Position numbers and translations under genes: made by a program. The notes beneath the pieces are model-generated. The model searched no databases. It was not told where the DNA came from and saw only the letters and a list, made by a program, of their open reading frames with translations. Below, one piece after another: positions 17,601-27,482 of a stretch of DNA of 64,000 nucleotides. Origin of the DNA: Chloracidobacterium sp. GTDB lineage: Bacteria; Acidobacteriota; Blastocatellia; Pyrinomonadales; Pyrinomonadaceae. The stretch lies in NCBI GenBank assembly GCA_015075585.1, contig JABTUB010000001.1, forward strand, positions 1,288,501-1,352,500, given 5' to 3'. How positions within the stretch are numbered: the first letter of the stretch is position 1; each line of letters begins with the position of its first letter.

Positions 17601-17785
17601 CAACGGTCGTAGCGGGGCTCCTGCCGATAATGTGGAGCACAAGTGCCGGCTCCGAGGTGATGAAGCCGCTCGCCGCACCGGTGCTCGGCGGCATGGTGTC
17701 GAGCTTGCTCCATGTGCTTGTTATCACGCCCGTCATCTTTTTCTGGATCAGAGAGCGTGAGCTTACGAAGGCGAAAGACCTGTGA
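14666..17785 (+). CDS. cusA: CusA/CzcA-type heavy-metal RND efflux pump
   Basis: 1039 residues, the standard length for heavy-metal RND permeases. It opens with a cytoplasmic stub and TM1, then the conserved [21 protein letters not shown] block. The TM4 proton-relay motif reads [21 protein letters not shown] with the essential Asp. FMPPLNEGD and the porter-domain [15 protein letters not shown] match CusA, where the Met in this position helps pass Cu(I)/Ag(I); another Met used by E. coli CusA (AARYGM) is Ile here. The pump works in the inner membrane with the adaptor and outer-membrane channel encoded next. Substrate (monovalent Cu/Ag versus divalent Zn/Co/Cd) is uncertain. Confidence 0.93.
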   Translation: MIHKIIEWSLKNRGIVIALYIGVAVAGYWALVHTPIDAIPDLSDNQVIVFTDWTGRSPQEVEDQVTYPLVTNLQGLPGVRTVRANSAFGFSMINVIFEDGVDLYWARTRVLERLNLVSKQLPSGVVPTLGPDATGVGEVFWYTLESDTMNARDLRTVQDWFVRYQLNSVEGVAEVASVGGYVQQYQIDVDPNKLRGVNIPMSAIFESVERSNNNVGGNVLEQSGQWAVIRGIGLIDTVEDVENIVIGSSGGTPIFIKNVADVKIGNAFRTGALDKNGHEAVGGVVIARSGVNALTVIDAVKKKIDSLQAGLPPGVKIVSFYDRTQLIQRATDTLKRSLIEELILVTLAHIIFLAHFRSILIVTIPLPLAVLMSFLFMYFMGISSNLMSLSGIAIAIGVLVDAGIVVTENAMRYIELRKIDTKDKKAVWDVVLESTKLVGRPVFFSMAIIILAFIPVFALIGQEGKLFHPLAFTKTFAMAGATILAVTLVPVLCTFLIRGKVHSENSNIVMRFLRRLYEPVLRFALRHRLVSVGIAVVMFAAALLMTTRIGSEFMPPLNEGDVLFMPVTDPAISIDEAARILSKQDEILASIPEVAWAVGKAGRADTSTDPSPTNMNETIIHLKPESEWRAGYTRESLINEMDEKLRMPGVTNIWTQPIINRIEMLATGIRTQIGIKIFGNDLKELESLSRQVADIVKRVPGAVDVYPEQIGGSPYVDIKIDRAAAARYGIDIGIIQDTIEKGIGETNLSITIEGRRRFPVRVRYAEQYRDTVEALGQIPVEVPGGATVPLAQVAQIRKVTGATMIQSEDGLLRGTVLLNVRGRDVGSFISDAKDAVSGLRLPTGYYIEWSGQYENQQRAKGRLIIVLPIVLIIIFALLYFTYHSVIEAVHVLMAVPFALTGGVYLVWLLGYNFSVAVWVGFIALFGTAVQTAVVMVIYLNEAVHKMQDETGRKLTKAELMQAVIDGALLRLRPKVMTVTTVVAGLLPIMWSTSAGSEVMKPLAAPVLGGMVSSLLHVLVITPVIFFWIRERELTKAKDL

Positions 17786-17843
17786 GCATCGGCGCCGCGA
17801 AATGTGCGGCCTCCGGGCTGATCCGTTGGAACGTGTTTTTACG

Positions 17844-19172
17844 ATGAATTTCGGATTTTACAAACTGATCTTTGCCGGCTTGGTTGCGACGAGCTTCTGT
17901 ATTGCTGCGTATGGACAGGCTCCGACGCGTGCGTCGCGGTATCTCGATCCGGTTTCCGGGTCAACGGCAGATCAAGCAGTAGGTGCCGCTCTCGATAAGA
18001 ATGACGAGCTGCAGGCCGCGCGAAAGGAGGTTGACGCATTTGCTGCGCTCGTCCGGCAAGCAGGGCTTAGGCCGAATCCGAAAGTCGCGTTGAGCGGTGC
18101 CAAACAGATCAGCGGAATGGACAATAACCAAATGGCGGAGGTCATGCTGCCGCTCGAACTGGGCGGCCGCCGCGCCGCGCGGATCGCGGTCGCCGAAAGG
18201 GAATTCGAGGCTCGCCGGTTTGAGCTCGACGATCGCGAACGCCTTCTCGCAGCGGATGTGCGGCTGAAGTACGGCGAGGCTTTGGCGGCGGTTAAGCGGT
18301 TAGATCTCGCCGAGCGGGACCTTGCGGCCGCGAAACAGGCATACGACCTTATCGTCGAGCGTGTTGCGGACGGAAAGAGTGCTCCGCTTGAACAGAACGT
18401 AATGCTGGTCGAGGTAAATCGCCTTCGCTCGTTAGTCGAAACGGCCGAGGGTAAAGCAGATGTTGCGATGTTCGAGCTGCGCTCATTGATGGGCATGCGG
18501 CCGGAAGAGCCGCTGCGCCTTCGCGGCAGTCTTGGATATCTGATACAGCCTTTGCCGCCGCTCGACATACTTACGGATCGAGCACTGAGCAGCAGGCCTG
18601 ACCTTAGCGGCGCTCGGGCACTCGAACGCCTCGCTTCGGCAAAGATCGAGATGGCGAAGGCGGACGGCCGAGCCGATATGAGCGTAAAGGGCGGCTATCA
18701 GAGAATGCGTTCGGGTTATATGCTCAGCGGCTATGACGATCATGGGATGCTGCGGCCGATCGCGGATGTGATGCATTTTTTCACGTTCGGCGTCGAGATC
18801 GACCTGCCGGTGCGCGACCGCAACCAAGGCGCCGTTGCTGCGTCTGAATTTGACCGTATAGCTGCGGAACGCCGCGTTGCATTTGGTGAACTCACTATTC
18901 GCCGCGAGGTTGCCTCCGCCGCGGCACGTTACAACAGCGCTGCGCGGTCGTTGTCAATAATGCAGAATGGCGTGCGTGACCAAGGCAGTTCAAACCTTGC
19001 GGTTATTTGGCAGACGTACGAGATGGGCCGGCGTAGCCTGCTCGAATATATCGCCGAGCAGCGGCGTTTTCTTGAGATCGAGAATGAGCTTATCGACGCG
19101 GAACTCGAAACGTTCACCGCGACCGTGGAACTGCTCAAGGCAACTAACTCATCGGAGCTGAGAGGGAAATGA
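17844..19172 (+). CDS. TolC-family outer-membrane efflux protein (CusC/CzcC-like)
   Basis: The frame is open from 17712 but ATG 17844 gives a proper signal peptide (MNFGFYKLIFAGLVATSFCIAAYGQA) and a 442-residue protein, typical for the family. Long amphipathic helices rich in Ala, Arg and Glu in two repeats (about residues 45–215 and 245–435) correspond to the TolC coiled-coil barrel; SRPDLSGARALERLASAKIEMAKAD is a family landmark. It completes the tripartite pump with the RND permease upstream and the adaptor whose ATG overlaps its stop (ATGA). Confidence 0.9.
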   Translation: MNFGFYKLIFAGLVATSFCIAAYGQAPTRASRYLDPVSGSTADQAVGAALDKNDELQAARKEVDAFAALVRQAGLRPNPKVALSGAKQISGMDNNQMAEVMLPLELGGRRAARIAVAEREFEARRFELDDRERLLAADVRLKYGEALAAVKRLDLAERDLAAAKQAYDLIVERVADGKSAPLEQNVMLVEVNRLRSLVETAEGKADVAMFELRSLMGMRPEEPLRLRGSLGYLIQPLPPLDILTDRALSSRPDLSGARALERLASAKIEMAKADGRADMSVKGGYQRMRSGYMLSGYDDHGMLRPIADVMHFFTFGVEIDLPVRDRNQGAVAASEFDRIAAERRVAFGELTIRREVASAAARYNSAARSLSIMQNGVRDQGSSNLAVIWQTYEMGRRSLLEYIAEQRRFLEIENELIDAELETFTATVELLKATNSSELRGK

Positions 19173-20692
19173 AGGAAGAAGAAACGGACGAAATGAGAGC
19201 AGAAGGATCATCGCCTCGGGATGCGAACGGCTCGAAGAAGCTCATTGTCATCGTTGCCTCCGTATTGGTTGCTGTCTTATTTGCCGCTTTTCTGGGTATT
19301 TGGTATATGCGGAGCGGCAACGGGGGCCGAGCGGTCGAGGCGCCGAAGAACGTAACCTTCGGCGACACGACCGGCGGTGCTTCTCCTTTGTCCGGCGACG
19401 AAACGATCACGATCCGGCCCGACCAGATAGACCGCATCGGCCTAAAGATCGAAACGGTGGGCGAAATGCTCTCAAAGGAAGCAATGTCGGTCGCGGCGAC
19501 CGGCGTCGTGCAGCCTAATGCCTATCGAGAGACGCCTGCGATAGCACTTCTCGGCGGTGTCGTCCGCAGCGTACGGGCGGAGCTTGGCGAAAATGTTCAA
19601 AAAGGCAGCGCACTTGCCGTAGTTTTTAGCGATGAGTTCGCATCTGCACAATCGCGTTATATTACGCTCCGAACTGATGCACAGGCAGCACGACAAAATT
19701 ATGATCGGGCAAGCCGGCTTGTCAATATCAGTCCAGTCAGCAATAACGAATTATCGCAGTCGCTTGCGGCATTGAAAGGCGCCGAAGCCACACTCGTCGA
19801 GGCCCGTGCCCTTTACGAGCGAACCCAAAAACTCGTCGCGATCGGTGCGGTCAGCCGCGAAGAGATGGAGCAGGCAACAACGAAACTCCGTACCGCAGAG
19901 GCTGCGCAGGTCGAATCTAAGGAGCGTTACGGCCGAGCCGTCAAGGTTGCCGAGATCAACCCCGTCAGCCGCAGCGAATTCGAACAGGCTGCGGTAAGGC
20001 GCCAAGCTGCCGAATCCGACCTTGCGGCGGCACGCCAGCGTTTGCTGCTCTACGGCCTCTCGAGTGCCAAGATCGACGCGCTTCGTTCGCCTTCGCAGAT
20101 CACGTCCGAATTGACGGTCGCAGCACCAGTTTCCGGCACCGTTACAAGCCGGGCCGTGAATGCCGGTGAAGCCGTCGAGGCGAACAAAGAGATCGTGCGG
20201 ATCACTGACCTCGCAAATGTCTGGGTGATCGCACAGGTTTATGAGAAGGACCTGCCGGGGGTGCGTGAGGGAAGCGGGGCGAGCATAACCTCGGAGGCGT
20301 TTCCCGACAGGCTGTTTCGCGGCCGCGTTACGTACATCGACCCGAACATCAAACCCGAGACGCGCACCGCTCAGGTACGCATCGAACTTGATAATCCCGG
20401 CCGGCAGTTGAGGATCGGGATGTATGTGAACGCGGCCTTCGGCTCGACCGGTGTGGCGGAACGCACGATGCCGGTAGTCGCTTCCGGTGCGGTCCAGAAC
20501 TTGAATGATGCCCAAGTGGTCTTTGTCGCGACCGAGAGGCCCAATGTTTTTCTGATGCGGCGGGTTCGGCTTCTGCCCGAGGAGAATGGTCGCTTTCCCG
20601 TCGTTGAAGGCCTGAAGGTCGGCGACCGCATCGTTACCGACGGCAGCTTCCTCCTCCGCGCCGAATGGCAAAAACTCCACCCGAACGGTTAA
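19169..20692 (+). CDS. RND periplasmic adaptor subunit (CusB/CzcB-like)
   Basis: 507 residues. One N-terminal membrane helix (KLIVIVASVLVAVLFAAFLGIW) anchors it; then come a barrel-sandwich half (GGVVRSVRAELGENVQKGSALAVVFSDEF), a long coiled-coil hairpin (about 155–300), the second half-motif (AAPVSGTVTSRAVNAGEAVEANKE) and a beta-barrel/membrane-proximal domain (TYIDPNIKPETRTAQVRIEL). It links the inner-membrane pump to the outer-membrane channel. The start overlaps the upstream stop by four bases. The coiled-coil region holds repeated ...NPVSRSEFEQA / SPVSNNELSQS segments, suggesting internal duplication of the hairpin. Confidence 0.92.
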   Translation: MKEEETDEMRAEGSSPRDANGSKKLIVIVASVLVAVLFAAFLGIWYMRSGNGGRAVEAPKNVTFGDTTGGASPLSGDETITIRPDQIDRIGLKIETVGEMLSKEAMSVAATGVVQPNAYRETPAIALLGGVVRSVRAELGENVQKGSALAVVFSDEFASAQSRYITLRTDAQAARQNYDRASRLVNISPVSNNELSQSLAALKGAEATLVEARALYERTQKLVAIGAVSREEMEQATTKLRTAEAAQVESKERYGRAVKVAEINPVSRSEFEQAAVRRQAAESDLAAARQRLLLYGLSSAKIDALRSPSQITSELTVAAPVSGTVTSRAVNAGEAVEANKEIVRITDLANVWVIAQVYEKDLPGVREGSGASITSEAFPDRLFRGRVTYIDPNIKPETRTAQVRIELDNPGRQLRIGMYVNAAFGSTGVAERTMPVVASGAVQNLNDAQVVFVATERPNVFLMRRVRLLPEENGRFPVVEGLKVGDRIVTDGSFLLRAEWQKLHPNG

Positions 20693-20786
20693 GCCCGCCG
20701 GCTATTATGGAACTGCCGTATCGTCTCGGCCATTCGGTACGCAAAGAACTCGGGCGAGATAATGCTTTGGTTTAAGCTGCCGCAGA

Positions 20787-20999
20787 TCACGTCCGCAGAC
20801 CGAGCGAGAAAAGGTCTCCTGTAGAGTTAGGAAGAGCTTCCGTGTTATTCAATTCGTGATCGTTTGGGCGCGTTGGAGGCGCCCGCGAGACGAGGTCGAT
20901 GACGGCCTCGTAAACCGCGTCACGCTCGCCGTTCGTCAACCCCAGTGCATCGAAGATAATATTGTCGAGCTCACGGCGGAAATCGCACAACAGTTTCAA
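20787..20999 (-). pseudogene. C-terminal scrap of an adenine-methylase/type IIG-like protein
   Basis: About 70 residues: RRELDNIIFDALGLTNGERDAVYEAVIDLVSRA matches the C-terminal tail typical of large class I DNA methyltransferases of restriction loci. The body of the gene is missing; upstream on the minus strand the frame runs into recombinase debris. Confidence 0.5.
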
Positions 21000-21256
21000 C
21001 GATAACCGTATTGACGAGTATCGCCCAAAAGGCGGCTGTGCACAAAACTCGAAACGGTTAGGCGATGGACCCCTAGGATGCGGGCGATGGTGCTGTAAGA
21101 AACTCGTTTATCGAGCAATTCGGCAATCCTTTTCTCTTGTCCGGTAAGTTTCGTCTTTGCTGATTTGCTGCCTATTGGGCGTCCGAGGATGACCCCTTCG
21201 GCCTTTTTGCGTGCAAGAGCTTCCTTGGTTCGCTCCGATATAAGATTTCTCTCGAC
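20996..21256 (-). pseudogene. Serine recombinase (resolvase/invertase) C-terminal remnant
   Basis: On the minus strand a frame reads [20 protein letters not shown], then [12 protein letters not shown] and a helix-turn-helix ([20 protein letters not shown]). This is the end of the catalytic domain plus the DNA-binding domain of a resolvase. The N-terminal catalytic part with the serine is absent because the IS3-type remnant begins at about 21261. Confidence 0.75.
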
Positions 21257-21260
21257 CGCA

Positions 21261-21599
21261 CCGATTTACATCGCTCCGGGCAAGCCATGGCAGAACGGCA
21301 AGTGCGAGAGCTTTAACGGCAAGCTGCGCGATGAACTCCTGAGCCGCAGATGGTTCTCGTCAATGTGGGAAGCCCGGATCGTGGTCGAAGGCTGGCGAAG
21401 GTTCTACAACAGCGAACGCCCGCATTCGTCTCTCGGCTATCGAACGCCGGAAGAGTTCCACCGCGAATATGACCGAACAGAGTGGCGAAAGCAAGATCAG
21501 GGAAAGAAAGATCAGCGACAGTTTAGGGAAAGCCTCGCCTCCTGCTCGACTTTCCCTAAACCCGGAAGCGTTAAATCACTAGCTTTCCATCTGGGGTAA
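21261..21599 (+). pseudogene. IS3-family transposase (OrfB) C-terminal remnant
   Basis: Reads [20 protein letters not shown], then KLRDELL, and a segment ending [17 protein letters not shown]: the last third of an IS3/IS481-type integrase-core transposase including the catalytic Glu in GKCES. The first two Asp-bearing segments are missing. The right end of the element probably lies near 21610–21625 (GGGGCTGGACACTTT). Confidence 0.85.
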
Positions 21600-21618
21600 A
21601 AAACGGGGGCTGGACACT

Positions 21619-22107
21619 TTATCTCGATTGCGAGTGAGCGTTCCGGCGTTTGCCTTTTCGCCCGTTAGAGCCTTGGGTTCCTTTCCCGATCTGCTCAAAC
21701 CGCGCCTCCCGTTTGTCAGCCCTTGCGATGTATCGAGCAATGAGTTGATCTGCTTCAGGCGTCTTTGCCATAGATTCTTCATACTTGCTCCGGCGCTTTT
21801 GATCATTCCATGGGACACAGATCTGCCGTCGATCACCTTCTCCAACCAAACGAGCATCGCGTCGTCGACGTAGTGGCGTATTGTAAACAGGTCAAGCCGT
21901 TCGTTCGCGACCGCTGCGAGGTGGAACGAAGGCATCAGCCCCGATAGCTTCGAACCTGGACAGGTTGGCCTTTCCGTCATGTTGCAGCACAACCCGAATC
22001 AAGAGAGGCTGGCGGTCACCGTTCCCGTGCCTGGCGGTGTTTCGTCCACGAGCCAGTCTTCGCGCAGTTGATTGTCTTATTCTCCCAAAGGTTGATATGG
22101 GTGCCAA
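21619..22107 (-). pseudogene. Degenerate unknown coding remnant
   Basis: On the minus strand, pieces in shifting frames have a coding look: a start region FGTHINLWENKTI, then PLLIRVVLQHDGKANLSRFE, then a tail VPWNDQKRRSKYEESMAKTP followed by EADQLIARYIARADKREARF. At least one stop and one or two frame changes separate them. No family recognised; accessory genes of conjugative or mobilisable elements are possible. Confidence 0.35.
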
Positions 22108-22270
22108 ACTTGTTTAGCGTAGGTACGAACTCTAGAATTTGGCTGCTTTTGCGAAATCTGCTTTCGAAGCTCGAAAACTCTTTCTTGACAAATGTTTCAA
22201 GGGGATGTTTAGTTAGACCATTCGCCGGAACTCCCTAGACATGAATCGGACTTCCGCGGGAGGGTTACAG

Positions 22271-23821
22271 ATGAATATTTGTGCAGCTACCCCTATCTTA
22301 ATTATCATATTCTCCCTTTCAACTCTGGGCCAGATATGCCCGGCGAGCATTGATGGCTATCCATTAGAGCCGGAGCCAGGAAGCCCCAAAAAAATAAATC
22401 AGATCGAATGCAAGGAAGGCGGCTTTGGGTCCGAGTATTGCTATATTCTTTGCTCATATGTATTGCCGAAGCCGGTGACTTATGGGGTCCGGCATTTCCG
22501 CGTAACTGCCACCTGGGCGACCAAGCCGTACTCGGGGCTGCCGAACCAGGTGCCGGGCAGTTACGGGACGCACTATTGCGTTTCGCGTCCCGAATACAAG
22601 TTTGTTTCGAATAGTCCCCTAAAGGTTATGTATGCTGAGATAATGGATGTCGGGCCGGAAGGGAGTGAATCATTTATCTTCGCAAAAAAGGCCGCGGACA
22701 AGCTGCTCGAAGCGGTGGAGGGCCGGGCCATCGCCTGCGCCGGTAAAGGGCCTGCTCTGCCGCCGTCAGAAAGCAATGTCCAGAAATGTGTCCGAGCATC
22801 GAAGGCTCTCGCGAAGCTCCAGGCCAGAATAAGAGAGATCGAGATCGAGATCGAAGATGCACGAGATTACAAGCGGGGTGAAGAATCATACCGGGACAAT
22901 CTGAGCTACTTCACCAAGCTGATCGCTGCTCTCAATACGCCGAATTATAACGGCGAATTGCGGGAAACTGTCCAGAAACTCAAAAACGACATAGAATATC
23001 GAGAAAAGTTCTTGGTTTATTACGGATTTAAGCACGATATGGAACCGCTCACTGCCTTGCGGTCAATTCGGGACGTTGTCGCAGCCCGCGTTGAGTACTT
23101 TAAGAACGCGCCGCAGCGTATCACAGCCTTGCAAGATGAGCGCGTTTTTACCGAATTGGAGATAGCAAAGGCTCGAAGCGAGATGACGCGAAACTCATGC
23201 GGCGGTCGATTTGACGAGGCCGCGTGCGACATTACTGGCTCTTGGAAATTTCGTCAGGGAAACGGCGCAGAAATGCTCTGGGATTTTCAGCCATCCGAAC
23301 CGGGGAAATACACGGCTAGAAATTCGGGTGACTGGCTTCTTGGTACCGCCGAGGTTTTCGGGAAGGAGGTTATCATTCGATGGACGGGGCCGAATGTGAC
23401 CGGTCGCCATAAACTGACGTTAAGCGACCTTTGTCTGGCAGGCGACGGGGATGCCTTTGAAGTTGGCATGGGCAGGGTTTACACCTTCCGTGCGGTAAAA
23501 GACGTAGATCGCGACTATGAGCGAAGGTTCGTCCGGGGAGTTCAGTATCTAATACTTTACAACGGACGGATTTACTCGGTGATCTACGAGCCGGAATCGC
23601 ATAACGGCGTTCCGATCGACACTTTCTATTTCAAGATCGTACTTCCAAACGGCGTGCAGGCTGAACAGAACGGCCAGAAGCTGTGGGGAAAATTCGTCCG
23701 CGTGCCCTCAACGACCTCTAGGGACCAAACGGCTGTCGAATGGTGGTTTTCCGATTGGGTTAGAGCGCGCGACAGTTGGACGCGCTCGGAGAAGAAAGGT
23801 GTTCAAGTTGAGTTCCGATAA
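22271..23821 (+). CDS. Secreted coiled-coil protein, unknown
   Basis: ATG 22271 was preferred over 22241 because GGAGGG lies eight bases upstream; the product is 516 residues. A signal peptide (ATPILIIIFSLSTLGQICPA) is followed by a Cys-containing N-terminal domain, a long helical/coiled-coil region (about 180–305, ALAKLQARIREIEIEIEDAR), and a C-terminal beta-rich domain starting ITGSWKFRQGNGAEMLWDF that looks like a small lipocalin-like or carbohydrate-binding barrel. No family recognised. It is intact although surrounded by mobile-element debris. Confidence 0.65.
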   Translation: MNICAATPILIIIFSLSTLGQICPASIDGYPLEPEPGSPKKINQIECKEGGFGSEYCYILCSYVLPKPVTYGVRHFRVTATWATKPYSGLPNQVPGSYGTHYCVSRPEYKFVSNSPLKVMYAEIMDVGPEGSESFIFAKKAADKLLEAVEGRAIACAGKGPALPPSESNVQKCVRASKALAKLQARIREIEIEIEDARDYKRGEESYRDNLSYFTKLIAALNTPNYNGELRETVQKLKNDIEYREKFLVYYGFKHDMEPLTALRSIRDVVAARVEYFKNAPQRITALQDERVFTELEIAKARSEMTRNSCGGRFDEAACDITGSWKFRQGNGAEMLWDFQPSEPGKYTARNSGDWLLGTAEVFGKEVIIRWTGPNVTGRHKLTLSDLCLAGDGDAFEVGMGRVYTFRAVKDVDRDYERRFVRGVQYLILYNGRIYSVIYEPESHNGVPIDTFYFKIVLPNGVQAEQNGQKLWGKFVRVPSTTSRDQTAVEWWFSDWVRARDSWTRSEKKGVQVEFR

Positions 23822-23936
23822 CCGTCGACCTTGTTCAGATGATATAAGCGGCGGGATCAACTCGCCGCTTTTCGAGCGGGTCTGGAGTCCGAGGGCAGTT
23901 TAACCCGCGGCGGCGACCACCCCAGATACCAATACA

Positions 23937-24236
23937 TTGGGCCACACTGGCGGATTTATTTCCGTGCCAACAGGTTTTGAAGGAACGATCAAGGCGATCG
24001 TTAGACGAGCGAACGGAACCCTGAGCCCTGTGTTTGAGGTTAAGTATCGCCGTCGGACACCGAATATCCCGCGGACAACGCTGCAACCACCTCCTCTCCT
24101 TAGAACGTCAAGATCGGATAGTAACGAAGTTGAGGTCATATCCCGTGGCGAGCCGATCACTCAACCCCCGCCGGCTCCCGTTGTGAGACCGGCCAACAGT
24201 GAAAAGGCGACCTCTCCAGGTGAGGATCAAGAATAA
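23937..24236 (+). CDS. Possible small hypothetical protein or gene remnant
   Basis: A frame of 99 codons from TTG 23937, open further upstream. It reads GGFISVPTGFEGTIKAIVRR, a plausible beta-rich segment, and ends in a Pro-rich tail (TQPPPAPVVRP). No ribosome-binding site and no ATG, so it may be the tail of a truncated gene. It ends three bases before the ISXO2-like remnant. Confidence 0.25.
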   Translation: MGHTGGFISVPTGFEGTIKAIVRRANGTLSPVFEVKYRRRTPNIPRTTLQPPPLLRTSRSDSNEVEVISRGEPITQPPPAPVVRPANSEKATSPGEDQE

Positions 24237-24238
24237 AA

Positions 24239-24623
24239 GGGGCATGACTAGATAAACATACTTTTATGTATGATAAATTTAGTAATAACAGTAAGTTACA
24301 AGCAAAAAACCCGTGCCCGAATTTCTAAGAAGAAAATAAGGCATATATTGCGGCTATTCGCACTTGATCTGACGGCGGTTAAGATAGCTCAGATAACGCA
24401 TCTGACCCGTAACACCATCAATCGATATTTGACTTGTGATCCGGCGCGGAATGGCTCTGTATTGGGAGAGCGAATCTCCGTTTGCCGGAGAGGTTGAACT
24501 GGACCAATCATACTTTGGTGCAAGGCGAGTTCGCAGAAAGCGAGGACGCGGAGTCAGAGGCGTGGGCGTCGTTTTCGGCATTTTCAAAAGAAAGGCTACG
24601 TTTTTACCGAGATCGTGCTAACT
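24239..24623 (+). mobile_element. ISXO2-like (IS1595-family) remnant, left end only
   Basis: The left end GGGGCATGACTAGATAAACAT resembles the terminal repeat of the element at 10952. A transposase follows with one frameshift near 24430: HTH LTAVKIAQITHLTRNTINRY, then EVELDQSYFGARRVRRKRGRG (Glu of LDES replaced by Gln), then GYVFTEIVLT in a third frame, where the IS256 copy cuts it. The rest of the element is gone. Confidence 0.82.
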
Positions 24624-25047
24624 GGTAGTGTCAAGTTCTTTGTGTAAATGATCTCCGCTCATTTTCAGTAGTAGTAGCAGGGGCTGTGGGAACGGTGGAA
24701 AAATGCCTTTTATTTTTCCACGGTTTCCATAGCCCGATCTTGTCAACTCTGTGGCAGCCGGTCCTCGTAGACGATAGCGAACCGGCTGAGTGCGGCCTTC
24801 CAATCGCGGATCGGCAGTGTCCATTTTTTTGTGATATTTCGCAGAGCGAGATAGAGCAGTTTTTGCACGGCCTCGTCATTTGGAAATGATTCGGCGAGAT
24901 TTCCACCTGGTAGATCTCTTCGATGTGCTGCCGTATCTCGCGGGTCAACATCCCACGTGCGTAAAGCGATATGATCTTCTCGTCAAACCCGCTGAATCGC
25001 GTTTGATGCTTTCCGACGATCTGCGGCTCGAATGTTCCTGCACGGCT
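24624..25047 (-). mobile_element. IS256-family remnant, copy C, with internal deletion
   Basis: Starts with the same GGTAGTGTCAAG terminus as copy A and follows it to the ATTTGGAAATGA segment (24888). It then jumps to sequence matching copy A from about 6633, a loss of roughly 660 bases, and fades out near 25047. The second half has many substitutions relative to copy A, so this copy is older. The other terminus and the transposase 5' end are lost. It is again inserted in an ISXO2-like transposase. Confidence 0.88.
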
Positions 25048-25567
25048 CCGCACCAACGAGCTAAAGCCACTTTTCCTGAGCCACACGTTGCTTGTGACCG
25101 ACATCCACGCCGCCCTGATCCTCGCCAGCCGAGGTAGCGAAAAGCGGCTAGCCGACTGGCGAGAGGGGAGAGAGCTTTACGATTCCGTGACCTACTACGA
25201 CGCCGGACGAAAGGTACGGCTTCCGGTTTGTCCCGATGCGTTCTTTGGCATCGACCGGAACGGTGATCCGAAAACCCGATTGTCGTTTGCACTGGAAGCC
25301 GACCGAGGCACAACGACCCGACGCACGTTCAACGACAAGTTGAATGCCTATTGGCGTTTCCTTGAGCAGAACCGGCAGATGGCGGCATAGGGCGTGAAGT
25401 GCTTTCGCGTCGTGACCGTTACGCTGACTCGATCACGTGCGGAAGGATTAACCGAGATCGCCGAGCAAACATTGCCGCCGAAGTTCAAAAAGTATTTCCG
25501 ATTCGAGCTGGTGGAAGTTATTTCCGGCGATGATCCTGCCCGCCTGTTTCAAGCTCTCAAGGTTTGA
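25048..25567 (+). pseudogene. Replication-relaxation family protein, 5'-truncated with in-frame TAG
   Basis: The frame reads LSHTLLVTDIHAALILASRG, an acidic/Arg mid region (RLPVCPDAFFGID, FALEADRGTTTRRTFNDKLNAYW), then a TAG at 25388–25390 and, in the same frame, GVKCFRVVTVTLTRSRAEGL through to TGA at 25567. This is the C-terminal half of a Replic_Relax protein, a family of mobilisable elements. The TAG sits where relatives commonly have Tyr or Phe, so one base change is enough to explain it. The 5' end is lost at the IS256 remnant. Confidence 0.75.
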
Positions 25568-25836
25568 TTCGCCTTGATTTTGGCTGTTTACTGCGCACGC
25601 AGTAGGTGGCTTATCAATCTCCGCCTTACTGCCAATTTCCGCCCCGCCGCCGCTCCGTGTAACCCACGGTTCGGGATCAGGGACAGGCAAGACCCAACAT
25701 CCCGTCTAGCTGGATCGGTGTTTACCGCGCCGGTAGAGACGGCAACGCACAGAACCCGCACGGAAAATCTCTACTTTCCAAGCGGGTTGGGCGGCCACCT
25801 CAGAGTGACATCTGATTCGATAGGGGCTGTTAATGC
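25568..25836. other. Intergenic stretch upstream of hsdM
   Basis: No gene is seen. A small palindrome ACTGCGCACGCAGT lies near 25600, and the hsdM promoter is at its right end. Confidence 0.4.
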
Positions 25837-25864
25837 TTGGTTCGTTTGACTGATGCTCTATACT
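25837..25864 (+). promoter_or_regulatory. Putative hsdM promoter
   Basis: TTGGTT (25837–25842), 16-base spacer, TATACT (25859–25864); the ATG of hsdM is 17 bases downstream of the -10. Confidence 0.45.
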
Positions 25865-25880
25865 CTTTTCTAGTAAACCT

Positions 25881-27482
25881 ATGGCACGACAGAAGAAAGA
25901 AATTCCCACCGAACCCTTGGAGCGCAAATTATGGAAAGCCGCCGACAAACTTCGAAAGAACATCGACGCGGCGGAATATAAGCACGTGGTGCTCGGCCTT
26001 ATTTTCCTCAAGTACATCTCAGATGCCTTTGACGAGCTTCGCGAAAAGCTTGAGAAGGGTGAAGGTGAATTCGCCGGTGCCGACCCTGAGGAGAGGAATG
26101 AGTATCTTGCAGAGAAGGTTTTTTACGTTCCGGAGAAGTCGCGTTGGAGCTACATCCAATCGCGGGCGACCTTGCCCACGATCGGCAAAGACGTTGACGA
26201 GGCAATGCAAGCCATCGAGAAGGATAATCCATCGCTTCATGGCGTTCTGCCGAAGGCTTACGCTCAGGAGCGGCTCGATAAGGCGAGTCTGGGTGGCCTC
26301 ATAAACTTGATCGGCAGCTCTGTACTTGGCCTGCAGGAAGCGAGAAGCAAAGACGTACTTGGCCGTGTTTATGAATACTTTCTTGGCGAATTCGCTTTGG
26401 CCGAAGGCAAAAAAGGCGGGCAATTCTACACACCGGCCAGCGTCGTTCGACTTCTCGTCGCGATGCTGGAGCCTTACGAAGGCCGTGTGTTCGACCCGTG
26501 CTGCGGATCGGGCGGAATGTTCGTCCAATCTGAGAAGTTCATCGAAGTGCACAGCGACCACTACAAGAACGGGAACGGCAAGAAGCTTGCCATCGACCCG
26601 AAAGACCGCATCTCGATCTACGGGCAAGAGAGCAATCAGACAACGTGGCGGCTTGCCAAGATGAACCTTGCCATTCGCGGCATAGACAGCTCGAATGTCC
26701 GTTGGAACAGCGAGGGTTCATTTCTCAACGACGCGCACAAGGATCTCAAAGCGGATTTTGTGATCGCGAACCCGCCGTTCAACGACAGCGACTGGTCCGG
26801 TGAGCTGTTGCAGGACGATGCCCGATGGCGTGTGACGGGAAAGAATTTGCCGCCGCCGCCGGGCAACGCCAACTATGCGTGGATACAGCATTTCCTCTTT
26901 CACCTGGCACCGCCGGGTGTTGCGGGATTCGTCCTCGCGAAAGGTTCGCTCACATCAAAGACCAACAACGAAGGGGAGATCCGCAAGGCACTGATCGAGG
27001 CCGATCTCGTGGATTGCGTCGTTAACTTACCGGCGAAGCTGTTTCTCAACACGCAAATTCCGGCGTGTCTATGGTTCGTCCGCCGAGACAAGCAGAAGCG
27101 GAAAGGCGAGATACTTTTTATCGACGCGCGCAATCACGGCTTTCTGGTCAACCGACGCAATCGCGACCTATCCGCCGAGGACATCGAAGAGATCGCGACG
27201 AAGTATCACAACTGGCGGACGGGCGAGCGCGAGTACGAAGACGTTGCGGGGTTTTGCAAGAGCGTTCCGGTTGCCGAGGTCGAGCGGCTCGGCTTCGTAC
27301 TGACGCCCGGGCGTTACGTCGGCCTTCCGGATGAGGAGGACGATTTCGATTTTCCTACACGCTTCGTTGAGTTAAAGGCCGAACTCGAAGCTCAAATGGC
27401 CGAGGAAGCGGAACTGAACGACCGGATAATGAAGAATCTGGCAAGTATCAAATTTGAGGTGCAGCAAGATGGCGGATCTTAG
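25881..27482 (+). CDS. hsdM: Type I restriction–modification methyltransferase subunit HsdM
   Basis: 533 residues, family length. The N-terminal helical HsdM_N domain ([38 protein letters not shown]...) is followed by the N6-adenine methyltransferase domain: AdoMet-binding motif [11 protein letters not shown] and catalytic motif IV NPPF (after FVIA). [15 protein letters not shown] is the usual lead-in. HsdM2HsdS modifies adenines in a bipartite target, and adds HsdR for cleavage. The end overlaps the dinD fragment by 14 bases. GC content is like the core genome rather than the AT-rich island. Confidence 0.96.
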   Translation: MARQKKEIPTEPLERKLWKAADKLRKNIDAAEYKHVVLGLIFLKYISDAFDELREKLEKGEGEFAGADPEERNEYLAEKVFYVPEKSRWSYIQSRATLPTIGKDVDEAMQAIEKDNPSLHGVLPKAYAQERLDKASLGGLINLIGSSVLGLQEARSKDVLGRVYEYFLGEFALAEGKKGGQFYTPASVVRLLVAMLEPYEGRVFDPCCGSGGMFVQSEKFIEVHSDHYKNGNGKKLAIDPKDRISIYGQESNQTTWRLAKMNLAIRGIDSSNVRWNSEGSFLNDAHKDLKADFVIANPPFNDSDWSGELLQDDARWRVTGKNLPPPPGNANYAWIQHFLFHLAPPGVAGFVLAKGSLTSKTNNEGEIRKALIEADLVDCVVNLPAKLFLNTQIPACLWFVRRDKQKRKGEILFIDARNHGFLVNRRNRDLSAEDIEEIATKYHNWRTGEREYEDVAGFCKSVPVAEVERLGFVLTPGRYVGLPDEEDDFDFPTRFVELKAELEAQMAEEAELNDRIMKNLASIKFEVQQDGGS

